Origin: DATLLJ01 sp035537875
GTDB lineage: Bacteria; Acidobacteriota; Vicinamibacteria; Vicinamibacterales; CAVVIG01
Direction: 5' to 3'
NCBI GenBank assembly: GCA_035537875.1
Contig: DATLLJ010000136.1
Span: 5,584 to 69,583 of the forward strand
DNA: 64,000 nucleotides
Both the position numbers and the translations under genes were made by a program. This document shows positions 30,855-37,610 of the stretch, piece after piece (the stretch's first letter is position 1; the number at the start of each line of letters is the position of its first letter). The notes below the pieces were generated by a model that saw only the letters and a list, made by a program, of their open reading frames with translations, was not told the origin of the DNA and made no database searches.

Positions 30855-30959
30855 ATTGCAGGATTACAGAATTGCAGGATTGCAGAAAGGATTGTAAAGA
30901 AAACCCTTCCTTCCCTTCGTGATCCTTCCTGCAATCCTGCAATCCTGCAATTCTGCAAT
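30855..30959. repeat. ATTGCAGG-octamer inverted repeat
   Basis: Between the divergent DUF523 gene and the gene at 30969. The left arm (30855-30893) is a tandem of ATTGCAGG/ATTGCAGA-like octamers; the right arm (30921-30959) is the complementary tandem (CCTGCAAT units). By hand, 34 of 39 positions are complementary. The right arm ends 9 bases before the GTG start of the + strand gene, leaving its ATTGAGG free as ribosome site. A further degenerate copy lies at about 30835-30846. Confidence 0.8.
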
Positions 30960-30968
30960 ACTATTGAG

Positions 30969-31376
30969 GTGGAGACGCCGAAGTACCGTCCGCTCGAGCG
31001 GTTCTGGCCGTACGCGGATCTTCCCGAGCAGCCAACCGAGGCTGAGCTCGCCGCGCTCGACCCCGATTTGCACGACGCGCTCTTCGGTCCGACGTCCCAT
31101 CCGTTCTCGATCACGCTCGTCTTTCCGAAGCTCAGCGTGCCGGAGTTCCCTCGCGCGCTCGAGCTGGCGCGCGGGGCCGCCGAGTTCCGGGAAACCGGCA
31201 GTGGCGCCGCTCACCGGTACCGGGCGCGCTTTCTTCCCTCGGACGCTGATCGCCTGCGACAGGTTTTCGAGATCGTCGGAACCGTGGATGCGACCGATGT
31301 GCTGATCGACGATCGTCCCATTCCGTACGCGCGCCAGCTCTGGCTGCCGCTCGTCTGGTTCTTCATTCAGCGGTAG
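30969..31376 (+). CDS. Small conserved protein, unknown function
   Basis: A 135-residue soluble protein without a recognised family. The N-terminus is acidic and Pro-rich (ERFWPYADLPEQPTEAELAALDPDLHDALFG, about 10-40, key residues W13, D17, P20); the C-terminal half (YRARFLPSDADRLRQVFEIVG and on) looks like an alpha-beta domain. The start is GTG, closely preceded by TTGAGG. The next gene begins 8 bases later and is probably in the same operon. I infer a lineage-specific pair. Confidence 0.6.
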   Translation: METPKYRPLERFWPYADLPEQPTEAELAALDPDLHDALFGPTSHPFSITLVFPKLSVPEFPRALELARGAAEFRETGSGAAHRYRARFLPSDADRLRQVFEIVGTVDATDVLIDDRPIPYARQLWLPLVWFFIQR

Positions 31377-31384
31377 GGAGACCA

Positions 31385-31966
31385 GTGCCTGCCACCGAGA
31401 TGGAACGCGGACTGACTCAGCTCGAGGCCGAGCTGAAGCGTCTGGAAGCCGAGTACAACATGTACTTTTCCGGGCGGCTCAACCGGCCACCCTGGGAAAC
31501 GCGCAGCCGGGTCGAAACGATCGTCAAACAGTACGACCGGGCGTACATTCAGAACACGGGCGACCGCTTTCGCTTTCACACGCTCCAGTCGCGCTTCGCG
31601 GCGTTCATCGATCTCTGGGATCGCAGCATGCGCGCGCGCGAGGAAGGGCGCGCGGGGCCCCTCCCGCAAAAGCGGTCCGAGTACGACCAGCCGAAGAAGA
31701 GTGCCGAAGATCGGGTGCTCCGCGTCGCGGCCTTCACCGACCCGCTGCGTGAGCTCGACAAGCTCGCCGATCTGTACGAATCGCTGGCCGAAGCCCGGCG
31801 CGAGATGGGTGAAGCGCAGGTCCCGTTCCACAGGTTCGCCGATCTCGTGAAGGTGCAGGTCGAGAAGTTCCGTCAGGGCGGCAGCTCCGAAGTCGCGTTC
31901 CGCGTCGCTGTCCAGGACGGCAAGGTGTCGTTCACGGCGCGTGCGATGAAGAACGAGAACGAGTAG
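31385..31966 (+). CDS. MXAN_5187-like conserved protein
   Basis: A 193-residue, mostly helical, charged protein. The stretch LEAELKRLEAEYNMYFSGR, followed by RPPWETRSRVE and RFRFHTLQSRFAAF, resembles the C-terminal domain of the myxobacterial protein MXAN_5187, for which no biochemical role is established to my knowledge. The second half has further helices and ends in a basic tail. The GTG at 31385 follows GGGAG at 5 bases; an ATG at 31400 is a weaker alternative. It follows the previous small gene after 8 bases. Confidence 0.6.
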   Translation: MPATEMERGLTQLEAELKRLEAEYNMYFSGRLNRPPWETRSRVETIVKQYDRAYIQNTGDRFRFHTLQSRFAAFIDLWDRSMRAREEGRAGPLPQKRSEYDQPKKSAEDRVLRVAAFTDPLRELDKLADLYESLAEARREMGEAQVPFHRFADLVKVQVEKFRQGGSSEVAFRVAVQDGKVSFTARAMKNENE

Positions 31967-32051
31967 CCGGCGGCGGGAGCTGAGAATCAGGCTGAAGAAA
32001 GTGGACGTGAAAGAGGGAGGCGGGCAGTCGAGGGACTTGATGCTATGTCCA

Positions 32052-32077
32052 GGGCAGAGGGCTGAAGCCCTCTGCCC
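32052..32077. terminator. Perfect 11-bp hairpin downstream of csp
   Basis: GGGCAGAGGGC and GCCCTCTGCCC flank a TGAA loop (TTCA on the other strand). It lies 12 bases after the csp stop on the minus strand and after the MXAN_5187-like gene on the plus strand, so it could serve both converging transcripts. There is no T-run on either side, so it is not a textbook intrinsic terminator. It may instead be a dispersed REP-like palindrome. Confidence 0.5.
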
Positions 32078-32088
32078 CGATACGCAGT

Positions 32089-32292
32089 CTACATTTTTGT
32101 GACGTTACCGGCCTGCGGGCCTTTCGGGCCGTCGACGATTTCGAACTCCACCGCCTGGCCTTCCTCGAGCGACCGGAACCCGTCACCCTGGATCGCCGAG
32201 TAATGGACGAAGACGTCACTGCCTCCGTCGCGTTCGATGAACCCGTAACCCTTGGCGTTGTTGAACCATTTGACCTTGCCTGTGATGCGCAT
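32089..32292 (-). CDS. Cold-shock domain protein
   Basis: A 67-residue single cold-shock domain that binds single-stranded RNA and DNA. It has VKWFNNAKGYGFIE with RNP1 (14-20) and DVFVHYSAI with RNP2 (27-34), and ends in NVTKM. Members act as RNA chaperones in cold or growth transitions. The ATG is preceded by AGGAAGAAG. It is divergent from purH, with a strong minus-strand terminator upstream of it. Which csp paralogue this is cannot be told. Confidence 0.95.
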   Translation of the reverse strand: MRITGKVKWFNNAKGYGFIERDGGSDVFVHYSAIQGDGFRSLEEGQAVEFEIVDGPKGPQAGNVTKM

Positions 32293-32385
32293 CGTTCTTC
32301 TTCCTAACTTGCTGTGACCCGACCTGAAGTCGTGTCAGTAAACCAAGCCCCGGTCGCGTACACCCTGTACTATTCCACCGGAGCC

Positions 32386-32411
32386 AAAAAAAAAGGCCGC
32401 GTCTGCGGCCT
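32386..32411 (-). terminator. Intrinsic terminator (minus strand) between csp and purH
   Basis: On the minus strand, the stem AGGCCGC/GCGGCCT with a 4-base loop is followed by nine T residues (32386-32394 are nine A on the plus strand), a textbook terminator. It lies between the divergent csp and purH starts, where no minus-strand gene needs ending. It may block antisense reading from purH into csp. Read on the plus strand the stem is followed by TTTCCCTT and could act weakly as a purH leader attenuator. Confidence 0.75.
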
Positions 32412-32471
32412 TTCCCTTACGGCGCCAGGCCCGCCCGGCGTCGTCACAGATAATACTGGAACTCTCTACCC

Positions 32472-34079
32472 ATGCCAAGGGCTCTGCTTAGCGTTTCGGA
32501 CAAAACCGGGATCGTGAACGTGGCCCGGGGTCTCGTGTCGCGGGGGTTCGAGCTGGTCTCGACCGGCGGCACGGCCCGGACCCTGGCCGCCGCGGGTCTG
32601 AATGTGACCGGCGTGTCGGATTTGACGGGTTTCCCCGAGATGATGGACGGGCGTGTCAAGACGCTCCATCCGGCGCTGCACGGCGGCATCCTCGCCCGCC
32701 GCGATCGCCCCGAGGATCTCGCCGCGCTCGAACGCCACGGCCTGGGCCTCGTGGACGTCGTGATCGTCAACCTGTATCCGTTCGTGAAGGCGGCCGCGAA
32801 TCCCGAGACATCGTTCGACGCGCTGGTCGAAGAGATCGACATCGGTGGACCCTCCCTCGTGCGCGCCGCCGCGAAGAACTTTCGCGGCGTCCTCGTGGTC
32901 GTCGACCCCGAAGACTACCCGAGGTTGATTGAAGCGCTCGATGGCACCCCGAGTCTCGCCTTCCGTTACGAGTTGATGCGCAAGGCGCTCGCGCATACGG
33001 GCGCGTACGACACCGCCATCAGTGCGACGCTGGCGACGATTGATTTGGACGATGACACGTTCGTCCGTCGCGGCGGCGACGGGACGCTGGGAGACCGTCT
33101 GACCTGGTCGCTGGAGAAGATTCGGGATCTTCGATATGGAGAGAACCCTCATCAGCGGGCGGCCTGGTATCGTTCGAGCGTTCTCCAGCGGTCGGCGCTC
33201 GCGGACGGTCTCGGCGGCGCGACCATCCTTCAGGGCAAGGAGCTGTCGTACACGAACCTGCTCGACCTGGATGCCGCGGCGCGCATTGCCCTGGAGTTCG
33301 ACGAGCCGGCGGCGGCGGTGATCAAGCACACGAACCCGTGCGGCGCCGCGATCGGCCAATCCGCGGCCGACGCGTACGTTCGGGCGCGCGATGCCGACAG
33401 CCTGGCGGCGTTTGGCGGCATCGTCGCCATCAACCGGCCGCTCGACCGCGCGGCAGCGGAGGCGATTGTGTCAACCTTCATCGAGGCCGTCGTCGTGCCA
33501 GCGGTCGAGCCCGACGCGCGGCCGATTCTCGCGGGGAAGGCGAACATGCGCGTCGTGATCGCCGACTTCGAACGCTTGCGAGGCGGCGGTCTCGAGGTCC
33601 GCAGCATCCTCGGCGCGGCGCTCGTCCAGGAGCGTGACGTTGTCGCCGAAGCGCGCACGGCCTGGCAGGGAAGCGAGCCCGACGGGTTGCGCGTGGTGAC
33701 CAGGCGGCAGCCTTCGGCTGAAGAATGGGGCGCGCTGCGCTTCGCCTGGCGGGTTTGCGCACACGTCAAGTCCAACACGGTGATCTTCACCAACGCGACG
33801 CAGACACTGGCCATTGGTGCGGGCCAGATGAGCCGCGTGGACGCGGTCGAAGTGGCGATTATGAAAGCGCGTCAGCGCGGGGAACGGACGCTCCAGAATT
33901 CTGTCGCCGCCTCCGACGCGTTCTTCCCTTTTCGCGACGGGCTCGACGCGGTCGCCAGGGCTGGCGCCACGGCCGTCGTCCAGCCGGGCGGGTCGGTGCG
34001 TGACGCCGAGGTGATCGCGGCCGCCGACGAGCACGGCCTGGCGATGGTGGTCACCGGCCGACGGCATTTTCGGCATTGA
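32472..34079 (+). CDS. purH: Bifunctional AICAR formyltransferase/IMP cyclohydrolase
   Basis: Catalyses the last two steps of purine synthesis, from AICAR to IMP. The 535 residues include the N-terminal IMP cyclohydrolase domain (ALLSVSDKTGIVNVARGL, FELVSTGGTARTL, MMDGRVKTLHPALHGGIL) and the C-terminal formyltransferase domain (GENPHQRAAWY, LQGKELSYTNLLDLDAA, KHTNPCGAA, and the end SDAFFPFRDGLD). The full length is present. It is monocistronic here and followed by a one-armed heptamer repeat before the converging ligase gene. Confidence 0.97.
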   Translation: MPRALLSVSDKTGIVNVARGLVSRGFELVSTGGTARTLAAAGLNVTGVSDLTGFPEMMDGRVKTLHPALHGGILARRDRPEDLAALERHGLGLVDVVIVNLYPFVKAAANPETSFDALVEEIDIGGPSLVRAAAKNFRGVLVVVDPEDYPRLIEALDGTPSLAFRYELMRKALAHTGAYDTAISATLATIDLDDDTFVRRGGDGTLGDRLTWSLEKIRDLRYGENPHQRAAWYRSSVLQRSALADGLGGATILQGKELSYTNLLDLDAAARIALEFDEPAAAVIKHTNPCGAAIGQSAADAYVRARDADSLAAFGGIVAINRPLDRAAAEAIVSTFIEAVVVPAVEPDARPILAGKANMRVVIADFERLRGGGLEVRSILGAALVQERDVVAEARTAWQGSEPDGLRVVTRRQPSAEEWGALRFAWRVCAHVKSNTVIFTNATQTLAIGAGQMSRVDAVEVAIMKARQRGERTLQNSVAASDAFFPFRDGLDAVARAGATAVVQPGGSVRDAEVIAAADEHGLAMVVTGRRHFRH

Positions 34080-34091
34080 TCGTCAAAGGCG

Positions 34092-34140
34092 GAGGCTGGA
34101 GGTTGGAGACTGGAGGCTAGAGGCTGGAGGTTAGGGGCTG
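34092..34140. repeat. GAGGCTG-heptamer tandem array, one arm
   Basis: Seven consecutive 7-base units of the form GAGGYTR (GAGGCTG, GAGGTTG, GAGACTG, GAGGCTA and so on) lie between the converging purH and O-antigen ligase-like genes. Unlike the other three loci of this family it has no complementary arm, so it shows the unit structure most clearly. It does not code for a protein. Confidence 0.8.
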
Positions 34141-34158
34141 GGACCGTGGGCAGGCCGA

Positions 34159-35364
34159 TTAGCCTGCGCGCGGCCGTGCGACGGCGAACGGCAGCGTGAT
34201 CAGCACGAGAAACAGGATCTGGAACTCCGAGTCGCCGAAGTTGTGCTCGGTCATACCGGCGGCGAACATCGCCACGGTGCATCCGAGGGTCGCGGCGGAC
34301 AGGAATCGGAGCGGACCGTCGCGGGGCGCATGGCGAAACAGCGCGACGGCACCCAGGACGGCGGCGACGACGAACCAGAGCCAGAGGGCGAGGGCGGGGA
34401 GCCCGCGTTCGGCGGCGATTTGCAGCGGGACATTGTGCAGGTGCGAGACGGTTTCCTCTACGGCGCCCGAGTCCCTGAATTGCGGGTACACCCGTTCAAT
34501 CATGTTGGGTCCCACCCCGAAGATCGGATGGGCTTTGACGATCTGGGCTCCCGCACGCTGCATGGCGAATCGATCACTGATCGTGATATCGCCGAGATCG
34601 AACACGGAGTAGAAGCGCTGAAGGACCGGCGCGGGGGCGCTGGCAAAGAACAGCGCGGCGATGACGGGTAAGACCGCTGTCAGCCGGATGTCCCGCATGA
34701 CCAGCAGCAGGGCCACGGCCGCACACGCGCCCAGCCAGGCATTGCGCGTCAGGCTGAGAGCCAGCACCACGCTCAACGCCGGAATGACCAGCGCCGGCCA
34801 GATTCGCGATCGCGTCATGAAGAGCACACGCGCCAGCGCCAGCGTGAGCGCCAGCATCATCAGACCCGAGAACGTCATGTACAGACCGAGCGTGCTGCGC
34901 ACTCGCTGTCCGAGGTTGTCGTAGTGCAGGATCGAATACTGGCTGATGCCAATCAGCGCGCTGAAGGCCGCTGCCGCCAGCACGATCGTCGTCAGCATCA
35001 GCGCCGAATCCTCGTCCACGACGTCGTAGGTCAACGGTACGAGGAGCAACAGAATCAACTGCTTGCAGTCGGCGAAGCTGGTGGCCGGATCGGGGGACAG
35101 GACCGCGGAGACCATCGTCCACGCGGCGTACAGCAGCAGCGGCATCATCCAGGAGGGTGCCAGTGGGCGTCGCCGTTCGATGATCAAGGTCACCGCCCAG
35201 CCGGCCAGGGCAAGGCCGAGGAACATCTCGGAAATAGCGATCGAGAACTCGACCGCGGCGACCGTCAGCGCCAGACCGACGAGTGCCACCTGCCGCGGGA
35301 GCATCGCCGCCTGCGATTCGATCGGCGCGTCAGCGATCGCGTGATTCAGGGATGTCGTCGTCAT
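34159..35364 (-). CDS. O-antigen ligase-like (Wzy_C family) membrane protein
   Basis: A polytopic membrane protein of 401 residues with roughly ten hydrophobic segments, typical of WaaL/Wzy proteins that join or polymerise glycans at the periplasmic face. The large periplasmic loop carries IVKAHPIFGVGPNMIERVYP followed by SHLHNVPLQIAAERGL, matching the conserved H-x-H-N region of the Wzy_C family. I chose the ATG at 35364. The gene overlaps the end of the upstream glycosyltransferase-like gene by 35 bases. Together with the next two genes it makes a small envelope polysaccharide or LPS-core operon. Confidence 0.85.
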   Translation of the reverse strand: MTTTSLNHAIADAPIESQAAMLPRQVALVGLALTVAAVEFSIAISEMFLGLALAGWAVTLIIERRRPLAPSWMMPLLLYAAWTMVSAVLSPDPATSFADCKQLILLLLVPLTYDVVDEDSALMLTTIVLAAAAFSALIGISQYSILHYDNLGQRVRSTLGLYMTFSGLMMLALTLALARVLFMTRSRIWPALVIPALSVVLALSLTRNAWLGACAAVALLLVMRDIRLTAVLPVIAALFFASAPAPVLQRFYSVFDLGDITISDRFAMQRAGAQIVKAHPIFGVGPNMIERVYPQFRDSGAVEETVSHLHNVPLQIAAERGLPALALWLWFVVAAVLGAVALFRHAPRDGPLRFLSAATLGCTVAMFAAGMTEHNFGDSEFQILFLVLITLPFAVARPRAG

Positions 35365-36214
35365 TCGGCACTTCCGACGCGATGATCCCACGCAACCGGG
35401 CCAACCACCAGCGGGCCCGGCCGTCGAGCTGGCCCATGATCGGCTGAGCTTTCAGCCGATCGGCAGCCTCGGACGCCGTGAGGTCTTCGAGCAGCACCCG
35501 GCACAGGAACCGTTCCGCGGCGCAGTTGAACCACGGGCGGTTGGCCCAGTAGTGATCGAACCACGGCGCCGCCTCTTCGAGCGGCGCGTAGGCGGGCAAC
35601 ACAATACTGCAGGCGAGCTGATCGACAGCGAAATATCGTGTGGCGGGCCGGATCTCGTCGTAGACGGCCAGCGTCCGATCGAAAATCCCCACATGCCGGC
35701 GCGAGCTGGCCACGACGCCCGCGTTCCACATCGCCGATGTCTCGTTGGGGGTAATCCCGTTCCACGTGCGACCAACCACCTCTCGGGCCAGCGGTCGATC
35801 GCCTTTTCTGGGCGGCGCCGCCAGCCGGTACTCCCGTTGATGCATGAACACGGCTCCGGCCGCCAGTCGCGCGACAAAGGGCGTCAAATCCCGGCGCGCC
35901 ATCGTGTCGGTGTCGGCCAGAGCGACGTCGGCCGCCCCGTCCGCGGCGAGGTGCCTGAGCGCCTCGAGGCTGGGACGGAACGGATCGTCGTACGCCCCGC
36001 GCCAACTCTTGACGAGCGCCGGCGTCAACTGGTCAATCGTAATCGAGTCTCGAAACCACCGGTAGTGGGCCGGGCGGTCGGTCAAGAGGATGACCTCGCT
36101 CGATGCCGGAGCGTGGGCGCGGAGCGTCAGCAGAGCGAGCGCGGCTTCGCGATGGAGCCTGGCGCTCGGTCCATACGCCAGGACTCCGAAGCGGGTTCGC
36201 GCCGACTCGCTCAC
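35330..36214 (-). CDS. Glycosyltransferase-like protein (GT-A fold, DxD)
   Basis: A 294-residue soluble protein. The N-terminal part resembles a nucleotide-sugar-binding fold (FGVLAYGPSARLHREAALAL, then SEVILLTDRPAHYRWF), and VALADTDTMARRDL contains a D-x-D motif (DTD) as used for metal and nucleotide-sugar binding in GT-A enzymes. MWNAGVVA and a later WFNCAAERFL are also reminiscent of glycosyltransferases. I cannot name a donor or acceptor. The GTG at 36214 overlaps the stop of the upstream GT9 gene as GTGA. Confidence 0.6.
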   Translation of the reverse strand: MSESARTRFGVLAYGPSARLHREAALALLTLRAHAPASSEVILLTDRPAHYRWFRDSITIDQLTPALVKSWRGAYDDPFRPSLEALRHLAADGAADVALADTDTMARRDLTPFVARLAAGAVFMHQREYRLAAPPRKGDRPLAREVVGRTWNGITPNETSAMWNAGVVASSRRHVGIFDRTLAVYDEIRPATRYFAVDQLACSIVLPAYAPLEEAAPWFDHYWANRPWFNCAAERFLCRVLLEDLTASEAADRLKAQPIMGQLDGRARWWLARLRGIIASEVPNDDDIPESRDR

Positions 36215-37320
36215 CGCTCGATCACCGCGGGGTTCGCGGGCGCCGACGGCGCGGGACGTTTGCCGGTGGCGAGCAACCGCTCGGCGGCGTCGATAACGCG
36301 CGACGCCTCGATGCGGGTGAGACACCGGAAGTCGCCAGGCTCGCAAACACGTTGGTCGCAGGGCCTGCACGGCAACCCGTCGATCTCGATCGACTCCGAG
36401 CCGATCGCCGGATCGCGCCACGGCGACGAGCGTTCGGAAGGCGTCGGCCCGAAAATGGCGACGATCGGCACGCGAGTCGCAGCTGCCAGATGCAACGGAC
36501 CGCTGTCACCGCCGATGTACACCGCGCTTCTCTCGAGCAGGGCGCGGAGCTCAACCAGCGAAAAATCGCCGCTGTCGAGCACCCGTGGCTGGCGGTCACT
36601 TGAAAGCGTCTGCCTCGCCTGGTCGACGATGTCCCGCGCAGCCGTCCGGTCAGCCGGGCCTGACGTGACGATGACGCGACGCCCCGCGTGATCGGCCAGC
36701 GCGGCGACGGTGGTGACGAACGACGCGTGAGGCCATCGGCGAAACGGGGAGCTCGCGCTCACGTGCACGACGGCAATGTCTTCGTCCAACCCGACGCCCG
36801 CCGCGGCCAGCCGTTCGTCGACGCGTCGAGCCGCGTCCCAATCAACTGGCATTTCGATCGGATTCTCGACCCGGTTCGGCGCGGGAATGTCGAGCACCCG
36901 CAGCAGGTCCCACTGGTTTTCCACTGAATGCCGACGTCGAAGGCTGCGCGGGCGTTCGACCACGTCCGTGTACATCCAGCTCCGGCCGACGACGTTGTAG
37001 CCGATCCGTCGGGGGGCGCCGCACAGCAGCGTCAGGAGGGAAGCGCGCGGCCCGCCGTGAAAGTCTATGGCCAGGTCGTAACGGGCGCGCCGCAGTCGGT
37101 GGGCGAGTCGAAGATCCGCAGACAGTCCAGCGACGCCACCGCGGCGGGGGACGACCATCACTTCGGCCAGATGCGGGTTGCCGGCTACCACCGGAGCGGC
37201 GGGCGGTTCGACGAGATAGGTGAGATGGGCGTCCGGAAACCGCCGGCGCAGGGCTGCCACGGCGGGCGTGGTGAAGACCACATCGCCGATCTGCCGCAGG
37301 CGCACCAACAGAATCTTCAA
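36211..37320 (-). CDS. GT9 heptosyltransferase-like protein
   Basis: A 369-residue GT-B enzyme of the WaaC/WaaF family (GT9). It begins with KILLVRLRQIGDVVFTTPAV, the typical acceptor-side motif with Asp13, and has VHVSASSPFRRWP, VIVTSGPADRTAA, and the donor-site motif VYIGGDSGPLHLAAATRVPIVAIFGPT (described by its ends; key residues G-D-S-G-P-L-H). A Cys-rich tail (CRPCDQRVCEPGDFRCL) is common in the family. It likely adds heptose to the LPS core. It is the first gene of the three-gene glycan run and lies after the Trm112-like gene. Confidence 0.88.
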   Translation of the reverse strand: MKILLVRLRQIGDVVFTTPAVAALRRRFPDAHLTYLVEPPAAPVVAGNPHLAEVMVVPRRGGVAGLSADLRLAHRLRRARYDLAIDFHGGPRASLLTLLCGAPRRIGYNVVGRSWMYTDVVERPRSLRRRHSVENQWDLLRVLDIPAPNRVENPIEMPVDWDAARRVDERLAAAGVGLDEDIAVVHVSASSPFRRWPHASFVTTVAALADHAGRRVIVTSGPADRTAARDIVDQARQTLSSDRQPRVLDSGDFSLVELRALLERSAVYIGGDSGPLHLAAATRVPIVAIFGPTPSERSSPWRDPAIGSESIEIDGLPCRPCDQRVCEPGDFRCLTRIEASRVIDAAERLLATGKRPAPSAPANPAVIER

Positions 37321-37389
37321 TGAATCCGCAATCTGCAGTAAACCCGCAACCCGTCGTCCGCGATTTGCAAGGTCATGCTTCCTGCCGCG

Positions 37390-37560
37390 TCACGGTTCGA
37401 TGGTGGCTTCGTCGATGAGCATGACCGGGATGTCGTCCTTGATCGGATACACACGTTTGCACACGTCGCACTTGAGCGCCGTGCCGTTTTTGACGAGTAC
37501 GACGGCGGTTTTGCAGTTCGGACACGCCAGAATCTCGAGTAGTTCCGGGTCAACAGCCAT
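37390..37560 (-). CDS. Trm112-like zinc-ribbon protein (YcaR/UPF0434 type)
   Basis: A 56-residue protein starting at the ATG at 37560: it has LLEILACPNCKTAVVLV and ALKCDVCKRVYPIKDDIP, that is two CxxC pairs, followed by VMLIDEA. This is the standard Trm112-like bacterial protein. Its role in most bacteria is unclear; eukaryotic and archaeal homologues activate methyltransferases. In many Gram-negative genomes it neighbours LPS-core genes such as lpxK or kdsB, which fits the adjacent heptosyltransferase gene here. Confidence 0.88.
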   Translation of the reverse strand: MAVDPELLEILACPNCKTAVVLVKNGTALKCDVCKRVYPIKDDIPVMLIDEATIEP

Positions 37561-37610
37561 TGACGGGAATATATGACACCTTTACGCATTTTGTGGAACA
37601 ATTCCAGGTT

